Below are positions 26,051 to 36,564 of a DNA stretch of 64,000 bases, one piece after another. This stretch comes from Salegentibacter sp. Hel_I_6 (GTDB lineage Bacteria; Bacteroidota; Bacteroidia; Flavobacteriales; Flavobacteriaceae), in assembly GCF_000745315.1 (NCBI RefSeq), contig NZ_JQNQ01000001.1:1116001-1180000 (forward strand), in the 5' to 3' direction. The notes under the pieces were generated by a model. The model was not told the origin of the DNA, searched no databases, and saw nothing but the letters and a program-made list of their open reading frames with translations. The translations under genes and the position numbers were made by a program. The first letter of the stretch is position 1. Every line of letters starts with the position of its first letter.

Positions 26051-29000
26051 CTAGTTATAATTAACTTCTTGCTTGTGCTCCATTCTTTCGTCAAATTCTT
26101 CTTTAGAACCAACGATAATGCTATCGTACTCACGCATACCCGTACCTGCAGGAATTCTATGTCCTACAATTACATTTTCTTTCAATCCTTCAAGCTTATC
26201 GATCTTACCGCTTACGGCAGCCTCGTTCAATACTTTTGTAGTTTCCTGGAAGGAAGCCGCAGAAATAAACGATTTTGTTTGTAGCGATGCTCGAGTAATA
26301 CCCTGAAGAACCGGTGTAGCGGTTGCAGCGGTTACGTCTCTTGCAGTTGCAAGGTTTTTATCTTCACGTCTTAACAACGAGTTCTCATCTCTAAGCTCTC
26401 TTGGTGAAACGATTTGTCCTGGTTTCAGATTTTCTGAATCTCCAGCGTCTTCAACTACTTTCATGCCGAAGACTTTATCATTCTCCTCGATGAAATCTGA
26501 TTTATGAACAAGTTGGTTTTCAAGGAAAATAGTATCTCCCGGATCCTGAATTCTAACCTTACGCATCATTTGTCTTACAACAACCTCAAAGTGCTTATCA
26601 TTAATCTTCACACCTTGAAGTCGGTAAACTTCCTGAACTTCGTTAACAAGATACTGTTGTACTGCGTTTGGCCCTTTGATATTAAGAATATCTTCTGGAG
26701 TTACAGAACCATCAGAAAGTGGCATACCTGCACGAACATAATCGTTTTCCTGAACAAGGATCTGGTTAGATAACTTCACTAAGTATTTCTTAACCTCTCC
26801 TAATTTAGATTCAACGATAATCTCGCGGTTACCTCTTTTGATTTTTCCGAAGGAAACAACACCGTCAATCTCACTAACAACGGCTGGGTTAGATGGGTTA
26901 CGTGCTTCAAAAAGTTCTGTTACCCTTGGAAGACCACCGGTAATATCACCTGCTTTAGATGATTTACGAGGAATCTTAACCAAAATCTTACCAACTCCAA
27001 TTTTCTCTTCGTTGTCTACCATAAGGTGAGCCCCTACCGGAAGGTTATAAGAACGAATTACTTCGTCTTTTTTACCTAAAATATGAAGGGTTGGGATAAG
27101 CTTTTTGTTACGGGATTCAGAAATTACTTTCTCCTGGAATCCTGTTTGCTCATCTATCTCTACCTGGTAAGTTACGCCCTGTTCAACATTTTCATATTTA
27201 ATCTTACCGGCAAATTCTGAAATAATTACACCGTTATATGGATCCCACTGGCAAACTACATCACCTTTGGAAACTTCAGCACCGTTATCGATAAAGATTT
27301 GAGAACCGTAAGGAATGTTATTGGTACTCAATACCACGCCGGTCTTCTTATCTTTAACTTTAAGCTCGGCAGTTCGTGAAATTACAATTTCGGCCTGGCT
27401 ACCATCAGGAGCTTCTCCTTTTACAACTTTAAGGTCTTCAATTTCGGCAATACCGTCAAATTTAACCTCTAGTTTGTTATCTTCTGAAATGTTACCTGCA
27501 ATACCACCCACGTGGAATGTACGAAGTGTTAACTGTGTTCCCGGCTCTCCAATAGATTGGGCAGCAACAACTCCTACGGCTTCACCTCTTTGTACCAGTT
27601 TATTAGTAGAAAGGTTTCTTCCGTAACATTTCACACAGATTCCTTTTTTAGCTTCACAAGTTAGTGGGGATCTTACTTCTACACTTTCTATTGGAGCATT
27701 TTCAATCTTAGTAACAATTTCTGAAGTAATCTCATCTCCCGCGCTAACTAAAAGTTCGCTAGTAGAAGGATTCACAACATCGTGAAGTGAAATACGTCCT
27801 AAAATACGCTCTCCAAGAGATTCAACAATTTCTTCGTTCTTTTTAAGTGGTCTAACTTCTACTCCTCTTAAAGTTCCGCAGTCTTCTTCATTAACAATAA
27901 CATCTTGCGAAACATCTACCAATCTACGAGTTAAGTAACCAGCATCGGCAGTTTTAAGTGCGGTATCGGCAAGACCTTTACGTGCACCGTGAGTAGAGAT
28001 AAAGTATTCAAGAATTGAAAGTCCTTCTTTAAAGTTAGAAAGAATTGGGTTTTCAATAATTTCACCTCCACCAGAGTTAGATTTCTTAGGCTTAGCCATA
28101 AGACCACGCATACCGGTTAGCTGGCGAATCTGTTCTTTAGATCCACGAGCACCTGAGTCAAGCATCATAAACACAGAGTTGAAACCTTGCTTATCTTCAC
28201 GAATACGTTTCATCGCCAATTCGGTTAGACCGGCATTGGTAGAAGTCCAGATATCAATTACCTGGTTATAACGTTCGTTGTTAGTAATAAGACCCATATT
28301 ATAGTTTCCTACAATACCTTCAACCTGCTGATTTGCCTCATCAATCATAGTCTGTTTCTCTTCAGGGATAATAATATCACCTAAACTGAAGGAAAGTCCA
28401 CCACGGAAAGCATATCCATATCCCATCTCCTTAATTGCATCAAGGAATTCTCCGGTTTCAGGAACGCTGGTTTTAGCTAATACATCACCAATAATATCCC
28501 TAAGGTTTTTCTTGGTTAAAACTGTATTTACATAACCTACTTTTTCTGGTACAGCCTGATTAAACAATACTCTACCAACTGTAGTTTCTATAATCTGGTA
28601 AGTTAACTCACCTACTTCATTAAAATCTTTAGCGCGAATTTTAATTTCAGCATTAAGATCTACTCTCTTCTGGTTGTAAGCGATTACCACTTCTTCATCA
28701 GAATAGAAAGTAAGTCCTTCTCCCTTAACCTTAAGTTCGTCTGAAGATTTTCTAGACTTGGTCATATAATAAAGACCAAGAATCATATCCTGAGACGGTA
28801 CTGTAATAGGCGAACCATTTGCAGGGTTGAGGATATTATGAGAAGCAAGCATTAATAACTGCGCTTCTAAAATAGCCTCTGGCCCAAGCGGTAAGTGAAC
28901 CGCCATCTGGTCACCATCAAAGTCGGCGTTGAATGCCGTACAGGCTAATGGGTGTAATTGTATCGCTTTACCTTCAATAAGTTTTGGCTGAAATGCCTGG

Positions 29001-30352
29001 ATACCTAAACGGTGAAGCGTAGGAGCACGGTTAAGTAATACAGGGTGTCCTTTAAGAACGTTCTCAAGGATATCCCAAACTACCGGCTCTTTCTTATCTA
29101 TTATTTTCTTGGCAGATTTTACTGTTTTTACAATTCCTCTTTCAATTAGTTTTCTAATTACGAAAGGCTTGTAAAGTTCAGCCGCCATGTTCTTTGGAAG
29201 ACCACATTCGTGCATCTTCAACTCAGGTCCTACAACAATTACCGAACGTGCTGAATAATCTACACGTTTACCAAGTAAGTTTTGACGGAAACGTCCCTGC
29301 TTACCTTTAAGGGAATCTGAAAGCGATTTTAACGGACGGTTAGAGTCTGTTTTTACCGCTGAAGATTTTCTTGTGTTGTCAAACAATGAATCTACTGATT
29401 CCTGAAGCATACGTTTTTCGTTACGTAAAATCACTTCAGGAGCTTTGATCTCCATTAATCTTTTTAGACGGTTGTTACGAATAATCACCCTTCTATAAAG
29501 ATCATTTAAATCTGAAGTCGCGAAACGTCCACCATCAAGAGGTACAAGAGGTCGTAATTCTGGTGGAATTACAGGAACCACTTTCATAATCATCCATTCC
29601 GGAAGATTTTCGCGATTGTTATTGGCATCCCGGAAAGCTTCTACAACCTGAAGACGCTTAAGCGCTTCAGTTTTACGTTGTTTTGAAGTCTCGTTATTTG
29701 CTTTATGTCTTAACTCGTAAGAAAGTTCGTTAAGATCTATTCTTCTTAATATTTCAATAAGACACTCTGCTCCCATTTTAGCGATAAACTTATTTGGGTC
29801 GCTGTCCTCTAAATACATATTTTCCTGCGGAAGGCTATCTAAAACGTTTAGATATTCTTCTTCAGTAAGGAAATCCATTTTCTTTAATGGTTCACCTTCT
29901 TCGTTTTTAGCAATACCGGCTTGAATTACTACGTAACGTTCGTAGTAAATGATCATATCTAATTTCTTAGATGGAAGACCAAGCAGGTATCCAATTTTAT
30001 TAGGTAAAGAACGGAAATACCAGATATGTGCTACAGGAACTACCAAATTAATGTGCCCAACACGGTCTCTACGTACTTGTTTTTCGGTTACTTCTACCCC
30101 ACAACGGTCACAAACAATTCCTTTGTAACGTATTCTTTTATATTTACCGCAGGCACATTCGTAATCCTTTACAGGACCAAAAATACGCTCACAAAACAAA
30201 CCGTCACGTTCGGGTTTGTGCGTACGATAATTGATAGTTTCCGGTTTTAGAACTTCACCACGAGATTCTGCGAGGATAGATTCCGGGGAAGCCAAACCGA
30301 TAGAGATTTTATCAAATCTCTTTACTGTATTCTTATCATTATTTCTAGCCAT
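26051..30352 (-). CDS. rpoC: DNA-directed RNA polymerase subunit beta'
   Basis: 1433 residues, full length for Bacteroidota beta'. The N-terminal zinc site is CACGKYKRIRYKGIVCDRCG, the catalytic magnesium motif NADFDGDQMAVH, and the second zinc cluster CEAKKGICVKCYG; the trigger-loop/bridge region reads MGLMAKPKKSNSGGGEIIENPI. Together with RpoB it forms the active-site cleft. It follows rpoB by 73 bases on the minus strand and ends at tandem terminators. Confidence 0.99.
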   Translation of the reverse strand: MARNNDKNTVKRFDKISIGLASPESILAESRGEVLKPETINYRTHKPERDGLFCERIFGPVKDYECACGKYKRIRYKGIVCDRCGVEVTEKQVRRDRVGHINLVVPVAHIWYFRSLPNKIGYLLGLPSKKLDMIIYYERYVVIQAGIAKNEEGEPLKKMDFLTEEEYLNVLDSLPQENMYLEDSDPNKFIAKMGAECLIEILRRIDLNELSYELRHKANNETSKQRKTEALKRLQVVEAFRDANNNRENLPEWMIMKVVPVIPPELRPLVPLDGGRFATSDLNDLYRRVIIRNNRLKRLMEIKAPEVILRNEKRMLQESVDSLFDNTRKSSAVKTDSNRPLKSLSDSLKGKQGRFRQNLLGKRVDYSARSVIVVGPELKMHECGLPKNMAAELYKPFVIRKLIERGIVKTVKSAKKIIDKKEPVVWDILENVLKGHPVLLNRAPTLHRLGIQAFQPKLIEGKAIQLHPLACTAFNADFDGDQMAVHLPLGPEAILEAQLLMLASHNILNPANGSPITVPSQDMILGLYYMTKSRKSSDELKVKGEGLTFYSDEEVVIAYNQKRVDLNAEIKIRAKDFNEVGELTYQIIETTVGRVLFNQAVPEKVGYVNTVLTKKNLRDIIGDVLAKTSVPETGEFLDAIKEMGYGYAFRGGLSFSLGDIIIPEEKQTMIDEANQQVEGIVGNYNMGLITNNERYNQVIDIWTSTNAGLTELAMKRIREDKQGFNSVFMMLDSGARGSKEQIRQLTGMRGLMAKPKKSNSGGGEIIENPILSNFKEGLSILEYFISTHGARKGLADTALKTADAGYLTRRLVDVSQDVIVNEEDCGTLRGVEVRPLKKNEEIVESLGERILGRISLHDVVNPSTSELLVSAGDEITSEIVTKIENAPIESVEVRSPLTCEAKKGICVKCYGRNLSTNKLVQRGEAVGVVAAQSIGEPGTQLTLRTFHVGGIAGNISEDNKLEVKFDGIAEIEDLKVVKGEAPDGSQAEIVISRTAELKVKDKKTGVVLSTNNIPYGSQIFIDNGAEVSKGDVVCQWDPYNGVIISEFAGKIKYENVEQGVTYQVEIDEQTGFQEKVISESRNKKLIPTLHILGKKDEVIRSYNLPVGAHLMVDNEEKIGVGKILVKIPRKSSKAGDITGGLPRVTELFEARNPSNPAVVSEIDGVVSFGKIKRGNREIIVESKLGEVKKYLVKLSNQILVQENDYVRAGMPLSDGSVTPEDILNIKGPNAVQQYLVNEVQEVYRLQGVKINDKHFEVVVRQMMRKVRIQDPGDTIFLENQLVHKSDFIEENDKVFGMKVVEDAGDSENLKPGQIVSPRELRDENSLLRREDKNLATARDVTAATATPVLQGITRASLQTKSFISAASFQETTKVLNEAAVSGKIDKLEGLKENVIVGHRIPAGTGMREYDSIIVGSKEEFDERMEHKQEVNYN

Positions 30353-30425
30353 AATAACTCTGCTGCTATAATTATTGTGAAAAATCTGTTTTTGGGGCGC
30401 CGTAACGCCCCTTTAAAACAGTATT

Positions 30426-33400
30426 TTATTCTTCTAATTTAATATCCAAACCAAGACCTTTCAATTCGTGCATAAGTACGTTGAAAGATTCCGGCAGGCC
30501 GGGTTCTGGCATAGGCTCTCCTTTTACGATAGACTCGTAAGTTTTAGCCCTTCCTATCACATCATCTGACTTCACTGTTAAGATTTCACGCAAGGTTGCT
30601 GAAGCTCCATAAGCCTCAAGTGCCCAAACCTCCATCTCACCAAAACGCTGTCCACCAAATTGTGCTTTACCACCAAGTGGTTGCTGTGTAATAAGCGAGT
30701 ATGGTCCAATAGATCTGGCGTGCATCTTATCTTCAATCATATGTCCTAACTTCAACATATAGATTACACCTACAGTTGCAGGTTGGTCAAAACGATCTCC
30801 TGTTCCACCATCATAAAGATAGGTGTGCCCGTATCTTGGAATTCCAGCTTCGTCTGTAAGCTCATTAATCTGATCTATGGTAGCCCCGTCAAAAATTGGA
30901 GTTGCATATTTCTTACCAAGCTTTTGTCCTGCCCATCCAAGTACAGTTTCATAAATCTGACCAATGTTCATACGTGAAGGTACCCCAAGTGGGTTCAACA
31001 CGATATCAACCGGTGTACCATCATCAAGGAATGGCATATCTTCCTGGCGAACTATTCTTGCAACAATACCTTTGTTACCGTGACGTCCCGCCATTTTATC
31101 ACCTACTTTTAATTTACGTTTCTTAGCGATGTAAACTTTAGCAAGCTTAAGGATTCCAGAAGGAAGCTCATCTCCAACAGAGATCGTAAACTTCTCTCTT
31201 CTAAGGTTACCCTGAAGATCGTTTTCCTTAATTTTATAATTGTGAATAAGGTTTGCTACTAAAGAATTTAAATGATCATCTGTAGTCCAGGTACCGTGAG
31301 TTAAGTGGGTATAATCGTCTACTGCATTAAGCATTTTCAACGTATACTTCTTCCCTTTTGGCATTACCTCTTCCCCAAGATCATTTTGAACTCCCTGAGC
31401 AGTTTTTCCACCTATAATAGCAAATAACTTATCTACCAGATCAGCTTTTAAATTGGCAAATTTAGCATCGTACTTTTTCTCAAGTGCTGCGACATCTTCC
31501 TTATCCTGAGCTCTCTTGCGCTTATCTTTAATAGCACGTGCAAAAAGTTTCTTCTCAATCACCACTCCATTAAGAGATGGAGAAGCTTTAAGCGATGCAT
31601 CTTTTACATCACCGGCTTTATCTCCAAAAATGGCACGAAGTAACTTCTCTTCTGGTGTTGGATCACTTTCTCCTTTTGGAGTAATCTTACCAATTAGAAT
31701 ATCACCAGGTTTAACCTCGGCTCCAATTCTAATCATCCCGTGTTCATCAAGGTCTTTAGTAGCCTCTTCTGAAACGTTAGGAATATCGTTGGTTAATTCT
31801 TCGTTACCCAACTTAGTATCACGAACTTCAAGAGAGTATTCATCTACGTGGATAGAAGTAAAAATATCTTCTCTAACCACCTTTTCAGAAATTACAATCG
31901 CATCCTCAAAGTTGTAACCTTTCCAGGGCATAAAGGCAACCTTCATGTTTCTACCTAAAGCAAGTTCCCCAGCTTCAGTTGCATATCCCTGACATAAAAC
32001 CTGGCCTTTAGCGACTCTATCTCCTACCCTAACAATTGGCTTAAGGTTAATAGAAGAACCCTGGTTGGTTTTACGGAACTTAATAAGATCGTATGACTTT
32101 GAATCGGTATCAAAGCTTACCATACGTTCCTCTTCAGTTCTATCGTACTTTATTATTATTTTCTTAGCGTCTACATATTCTACTTCACCTTCTCCCTCAG
32201 CATTAATCAATACACGAGAATCTGTAGCTACCTGTCGTTCCAATCCAGTTCCAACAATCGGAGAATCGGCTTGTAACAATGGTAATGCCTGACGCATCAT
32301 GTTAGATCCCATTAACGCACGGTTCGCATCATCATGTTCAAGGAACGGAATTAACGAAGCCGAAATAGAAGAAATCTGGTTTGGTGCAACATCGGTATAA
32401 TGAACCTCTTTAGGATCTACTACCGGGAAGTCACCTTCCATCCGGGCAATTACTCTTTCAGAATCTATAGTTCCATCTTCTTTAAGCGGAATGTTAGCCT
32501 GGGCAATTTTCTTGTCCTCTTCCTCTTCAGCACTTAAATAAATAGGTTCTTCTGAAAAATCTAATTTTCCATTTTCAACTTTACGATATGGCGTTTCAAT
32601 GAAGCCCATTCCGTTCACTTTAGCATAAACTGAAAGTGAAGAAATAAGTCCAATGTTTGGACCTTCAGGAGTTTCAATTGGGCAAAGTCTTCCGTAGTGA
32701 GTGTAGTGAACATCACGTACCTCAAAACCTGCTCTTTCTCTAGATAAACCACCTGGCCCTAATGCTGAAAGTCTACGCTTGTGCGTAATTTCTGCAAGCG
32801 GGTTGGTTTGATCCATAAATTGAGACAACTGGTTGGTACCAAAGAAAGAGTTGATCACAGAAGATAATGTCTTCGCGTTAATCAAATCTATCGGGGTAAA
32901 TACCTCGTTGTCACGAACGTTCATTCTTTCACGAATGGTACGTGCCATACGAGCAAGACCAACACCAAATTGCTGAGACAATTGCTCACCTACAGTTCTA
33001 ACGCGACGGTTAGACAAGTGGTCAATATCATCAATCTCAGCTTTAGAGTTAATAAGCTCGATTAAATATTTAATTATGGTAATAATGTCTTCTTTGGTAA
33101 GCACTTGCTTATCCATAGCCACATCAAGACCTAATTTTTTGTTCATTCTATATCGACCAACTTCTCCTAAGCTGTAACGCTGATCTGAGAAGAATAATTT
33201 ATCGATAATTCCACGTGCAGTTTCCTCATCTGGCGGTTCTGCATTACGTAGTTGACGATAAATATGTTCTACCGCTTCTTTTTCAGAGTTGGTAGGGTCT
33301 TTTTGTAATGTATTATGAATAATAGCATAATCCCCGGTAGAATTATCCTCTTTGTGAAGAAGAATAGTTTTACTTCCGGTTTCAAGAATTTCTTCTATAT

Positions 33401-34238
33401 GCTCTTTATCAAGTTCTGTATCACGATCTAAAACGATCTCATTACGCTCTATTGAAACTACCTCTCCTGTATCTTCATCTACGAAATCTTCATACCAGGT
33501 ATTCAATACACGGGCCGCAAGTTTACGACCTAATACTTTTTTAAGTCCTGTTTTTGAAACTTTCACCTCTTCTGCAAGGTCAAAAATTTCTAAAATATCT
33601 TTATCGCGTTCAAAACCAATGGCGCGGAAAAGTGTGGTAACAGGTAATTTTTTCTTTCTGTCGATATAAGCGTACATAACGCTGTTAATATCGGTAGCAA
33701 ATTCTATCCATGAACCTTTAAAAGGAATTACACGGGCAGAATATAGTTTTGTTCCGTTTGCATGAAACGATTGTCCAAAGAAAACTCCAGGTGAACGGTG
33801 AAGCTGAGAAACTACCACACGCTCTGCCCCGTTGATACAAAAAGTACCACTTGGCGTCATGTAAGGTATAGTCCCTAAGTAAACATCCTGTACGATGGTT
33901 TCAAAATCTTCGTGTTCAGGGTCGGTACAATATAGTTTTAATCTTGCCTTTAGCGGCACACTATACGTTAAACCACGCTCTATACATTCCTGAATGGAAT
34001 ATCTTGGCGGGTCCACAAAATAATCTAAAAATTCTAGTACAAATTGGTTACGGGTGTCCGTAATAGGGAAGTTTTCCAGGAAGGTATTATAGAGACCTTC
34101 ATTTCCCCGCTCTTCTGATTTGGTTTCTAATTGAAAGAAATCCTGAAAAGACTTGATCTGGATATCCAGGAAGTCCGGGTACTCAGGTCTGTTCTTTACA
34201 GAAGAGAAACTCACTCTTTCAGTTTGCTTTGCTAACAT
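30426..34238 (-). CDS. rpoB: DNA-directed RNA polymerase subunit beta
   Basis: 1270 residues from the ATG at 34238; a TTG codon just before it would add one residue and is not needed. The rifampicin-pocket region reads GTNQLSQFMDQTNPL then THKRRLSALGPGGLSRERAGF, with the residues of the sensitive type at the equivalents of E. coli D516, H526 and S531. Further family motifs are PEGPNIGLI, GDKMAGRHGNKG and the C-terminal GEMEVWALEAYGA. It is separated from rplL by 130 bases that contain a strong hairpin. Confidence 0.99.
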   Translation of the reverse strand: MLAKQTERVSFSSVKNRPEYPDFLDIQIKSFQDFFQLETKSEERGNEGLYNTFLENFPITDTRNQFVLEFLDYFVDPPRYSIQECIERGLTYSVPLKARLKLYCTDPEHEDFETIVQDVYLGTIPYMTPSGTFCINGAERVVVSQLHRSPGVFFGQSFHANGTKLYSARVIPFKGSWIEFATDINSVMYAYIDRKKKLPVTTLFRAIGFERDKDILEIFDLAEEVKVSKTGLKKVLGRKLAARVLNTWYEDFVDEDTGEVVSIERNEIVLDRDTELDKEHIEEILETGSKTILLHKEDNSTGDYAIIHNTLQKDPTNSEKEAVEHIYRQLRNAEPPDEETARGIIDKLFFSDQRYSLGEVGRYRMNKKLGLDVAMDKQVLTKEDIITIIKYLIELINSKAEIDDIDHLSNRRVRTVGEQLSQQFGVGLARMARTIRERMNVRDNEVFTPIDLINAKTLSSVINSFFGTNQLSQFMDQTNPLAEITHKRRLSALGPGGLSRERAGFEVRDVHYTHYGRLCPIETPEGPNIGLISSLSVYAKVNGMGFIETPYRKVENGKLDFSEEPIYLSAEEEEDKKIAQANIPLKEDGTIDSERVIARMEGDFPVVDPKEVHYTDVAPNQISSISASLIPFLEHDDANRALMGSNMMRQALPLLQADSPIVGTGLERQVATDSRVLINAEGEGEVEYVDAKKIIIKYDRTEEERMVSFDTDSKSYDLIKFRKTNQGSSINLKPIVRVGDRVAKGQVLCQGYATEAGELALGRNMKVAFMPWKGYNFEDAIVISEKVVREDIFTSIHVDEYSLEVRDTKLGNEELTNDIPNVSEEATKDLDEHGMIRIGAEVKPGDILIGKITPKGESDPTPEEKLLRAIFGDKAGDVKDASLKASPSLNGVVIEKKLFARAIKDKRKRAQDKEDVAALEKKYDAKFANLKADLVDKLFAIIGGKTAQGVQNDLGEEVMPKGKKYTLKMLNAVDDYTHLTHGTWTTDDHLNSLVANLIHNYKIKENDLQGNLRREKFTISVGDELPSGILKLAKVYIAKKRKLKVGDKMAGRHGNKGIVARIVRQEDMPFLDDGTPVDIVLNPLGVPSRMNIGQIYETVLGWAGQKLGKKYATPIFDGATIDQINELTDEAGIPRYGHTYLYDGGTGDRFDQPATVGVIYMLKLGHMIEDKMHARSIGPYSLITQQPLGGKAQFGGQRFGEMEVWALEAYGASATLREILTVKSDDVIGRAKTYESIVKGEPMPEPGLPESFNVLMHELKGLGLDIKLEE

Positions 34239-34305
34239 CAATGGACGGATTATAATTTATAAAAAAACGGGCGTTTAAGAGGTTAATCCCCTATATACGC
34301 AAAAG

Positions 34306-34343
34306 GGTTTAGACCTTCAGGAGCGCATCCTGAGGTCTAAACC
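34306..34343 (-). promoter_or_regulatory. rplL-rpoB intergenic hairpin (putative attenuator or processing site)
   Basis: GGTTTAGACCTTCAGGA (34306-34322) pairs with TCCTGAGGTCTAAACC (34328-34343) with one bulge and a 5-base loop. On the minus strand it is followed only by CCTTTTGCG, a weak U-tract. It begins about 25 bases after the rplL stop. E. coli has an attenuator and RNase III site in the same interval. Confidence 0.6.
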
Positions 34344-34367
34344 TAAATAATATTGCTGCTGGCAAGC

Positions 34368-34745
34368 TTATTTAAGCTCAACCTCAGCTCCTGCTTCTTC
34401 TAGCTGTGCTTTAAGTGCTTCTGCTTCGTCTTTAGCTACTCCTTCTTTAACTGGAGCTGGTGCGCCATCTACTAATGCTTTAGCATCTTTAAGACCAAGA
34501 CCGGTAAGTTCTTTTACCAATTTAACTACTGCAAGCTTAGATCCACCTGGAGCGGTAAGAATTACGTCGAATTCAGTTTGCTCTTCAGCTTCTTCACCAC
34601 CACCAGCAGCACCGCCACCAGCAACAGCTACTGCAGCAGCTGCAGGCTCTATACCATATTCATCTTTTAAGATATCAGCTAACTCATTTACTTCTTTTAC
34701 AGTTAAGTTAACTAATTGTTCTGCGAATTCTTTTAAATCTGCCAT
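34368..34745 (-). CDS. rplL: 50S ribosomal protein L7/L12
   Basis: 125 residues. N-terminal dimerisation helices (LKEFAEQLVNLTVKEVNELADILKDEYG), an Ala/Gly-rich hinge (AAAAVAVAGGGAAGGG) and the C-terminal factor-binding domain (EFDVILTAPGGSKLAVVKLVKELTGLGLKDAKALVDGAP). It forms the ribosomal stalk with L10 and recruits translational GTPases. It follows rplJ by 55 bases on the minus strand. Confidence 0.99.
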   Translation of the reverse strand: MADLKEFAEQLVNLTVKEVNELADILKDEYGIEPAAAAVAVAGGGAAGGGEEAEEQTEFDVILTAPGGSKLAVVKLVKELTGLGLKDAKALVDGAPAPVKEGVAKDEAEALKAQLEEAGAEVELK

Positions 34746-34800
34746 TTTCTATCGTTTTTAAAAAGTTCTTTGATTATAATTGTTAAAAAGTGCGTACTTA

Positions 34801-35322
34801 TTATTCTTCCTTTTCAGAAAGGGTTTTAAGGATTCCTGCGATTTTACCTCCACCAGACTTAAGTGCTGAAATAACATTCTTAGCAGGTGATTGTAATAAT
34901 CCAACGATATCCCCAATAACCTCTTCTTTAGACTTGATGTTAACCAAGGCGTCAAGGTAATCGTCTCCCACATAAACAGCTTCTTCAACAAAAGCTCCTT
35001 TAAGTAGAGGTCTATCATTTTTCTTTCTAAATTCCTTAATTACTTTTGCTGGTGCATTTCCAGTTTCAGAAAACATTATTGAAGTATTTCCTTTCAATAC
35101 TGAAGGAAGGTCTCCAAATTCTTTATCTGAAGCTTCCATAGCTTTAGCCAACAAAGTATTTTTAACTACCGCAAGTTTTACGTTAGCTTTAAAACAAGCT
35201 CTACGTAAATTTGAAGTCGTTCCGGCGTCAAGGCCAGATATATCTGCTAAATAAACGACAGAATTATCTGATAACTGGGCAGTTAAATCTTCAATTACTA
35301 TTGATTTTTCTTCTCTTGTCAT
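34801..35322 (-). CDS. rplJ: 50S ribosomal protein L10
   Basis: 173 residues. The N-terminal rRNA-binding part starts MTREEKSIVIEDLTAQLSDN and includes the conserved LRRACFKANVKLAVVKNTL; the C-terminal helix (GLLQSPAKNVISALKSGGGKIAGILKTLSEK) binds L7/L12 dimers. Only 11 bases separate it from rplA, so the long L10 autoregulatory leader known from E. coli is not present at this junction. Confidence 0.98.
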   Translation of the reverse strand: MTREEKSIVIEDLTAQLSDNSVVYLADISGLDAGTTSNLRRACFKANVKLAVVKNTLLAKAMEASDKEFGDLPSVLKGNTSIMFSETGNAPAKVIKEFRKKNDRPLLKGAFVEEAVYVGDDYLDALVNIKSKEEVIGDIVGLLQSPAKNVISALKSGGGKIAGILKTLSEKEE

Positions 35323-35333
35323 AATCTATACTA

Positions 35334-36032
35334 TTATTGCTCAGTGAACCTTTTAGTATCAACCTGAACGCTCGGGCTCATTGTAGAAGACATGTAGATA
35401 CTTTTAATATACACACCTTTAGAGGCCTGAGGTTTCAATTTCACTAAAGTAGTTAATAATTCTCTCGCGTTTCCTGCAAGCTTTTCAGCTTCAAAAGATG
35501 CTTTCCCAATTCCAGCGTGAACAATACCAGTTTTATCAACTTTAAAGTCAATTTTACCAGCTTTAACATCAGATACTGCTTTTGCAACATCCATTGTTAC
35601 TGTTCCTGTTTTTGGGTTAGGCATAAGTCCTCTTGGTCCAAGTACACGTCCCAAAGGTCCTAATTTACCCATTACGCTAGGCATAGTGATAATTACATCA
35701 ACATCTGTCCATCCACCTTTTATCTTGTCTAGATATTCATCAAGACCAACATAATCGGCTCCGGCTTCTTTAGCCTCTTCTTCCTTATCTGGAGTAACTA
35801 ACGCAAGTACTTTTACATCTTTACCAGTACCGTGTGGAAGGGTTACAACACCTCTTACCATTTGGTTGGCTTTTCTAGGGTCTACGTTCAAACGAACCGC
35901 TAAATCCACAGATGCATCAAAGTTTTCGTTAGCAACGTCTTTAATTAAAGCAGAAGCTTCTGCAACCGAGTATGCTTTATTGCTCTCGATCTTAGACTGG
36001 GCTTCTTTTTGCTTTTTAGTTAATTTTGCCAT
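35334..36032 (-). CDS. rplA: 50S ribosomal protein L1
   Basis: 232 residues. Family motifs: LTKKQKEAQSKIESNKAYSV, NVDPRKANQMVRGVVTLPHGTGK, PSVMGKLGPLGRVLGPRGLMPNPKTGTVT and the C-terminal PQASKGVYIKSIYMSSTMSPSV. It binds 23S rRNA at the L1 stalk and in many bacteria represses its own operon. Located 18 bases after rplK. Confidence 0.99.
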   Translation of the reverse strand: MAKLTKKQKEAQSKIESNKAYSVAEASALIKDVANENFDASVDLAVRLNVDPRKANQMVRGVVTLPHGTGKDVKVLALVTPDKEEEAKEAGADYVGLDEYLDKIKGGWTDVDVIITMPSVMGKLGPLGRVLGPRGLMPNPKTGTVTMDVAKAVSDVKAGKIDFKVDKTGIVHAGIGKASFEAEKLAGNARELLTTLVKLKPQASKGVYIKSIYMSSTMSPSVQVDTKRFTEQ

Positions 36033-36050
36033 TTTTAATTTCTTTTTGGA

Positions 36051-36488
36051 TTAAAACGGTGCATCACCTTTTACAGTTATTCCCATTGAACGAGCTGTTC
36101 CAGCAACCATTTTCATTGCAGATTCTACGGTGAAGGCATTTAAATCCTGCATCTTATCTTCTGCAATAGTTCTAACCTGATCCCAAGAAACACTTGCTAT
36201 TTTCTTTCTGTTTGGTTCTCCTGAACCTTTTTTATTCTTCGATGCTTCCAACAATTGTACTGCAGCTGGTGGGGTTTTAATAACAAAGTCAAAAGACTTA
36301 TCTTTATAAACCGTAATCGCAACCGGCAATACTTTACCTTGTTTATCCTGAGTCCTACCATTGAATTGCTTACAGAATTCCATGATATTTACCCCGGCAG
36401 CACCTAAAGCAGGTCCAACTGGTGGTGATGGGTTAGCAGCACCTCCACGAACTTGTAGTTTTACAACTTTACTTACTTCTTTTGCCAT
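36051..36488 (-). CDS. rplK: 50S ribosomal protein L11
   Basis: 145 residues. KLQVRGGAANPSPPVGPALGAAGVNIMEFCKQFN is the proline-rich L11 N-terminal domain (thiostrepton and GTPase-centre site), and IAEDKMQDLNAFTVESAMKMVAGTARSMGI the rRNA-binding C-terminal domain. L11 is also needed for RelA-type stringent signalling in other bacteria. It follows nusG by 76 bases on the minus strand. Confidence 0.99.
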   Translation of the reverse strand: MAKEVSKVVKLQVRGGAANPSPPVGPALGAAGVNIMEFCKQFNGRTQDKQGKVLPVAITVYKDKSFDFVIKTPPAAVQLLEASKNKKGSGEPNRKKIASVSWDQVRTIAEDKMQDLNAFTVESAMKMVAGTARSMGITVKGDAPF

Positions 36489-36564
36489 TTTATAAATTTT
36501 TAAGGTGATAGTTTATTAGAGTGGAAGCTTTAAAAAACCATCAAAAAATATGTAACTAAAATTT

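Noticed and set aside
26073..27626. Several plus-strand ORFs over rpoC and rpoB
   Set aside because: Antisense shadows of long conserved genes with biased codon use; no family pattern or start context.
34758..35018. 86-codon minus-strand ORF overlapping rplJ
   Set aside because: It is an out-of-frame shadow of the rplJ coding sequence and its upstream region.
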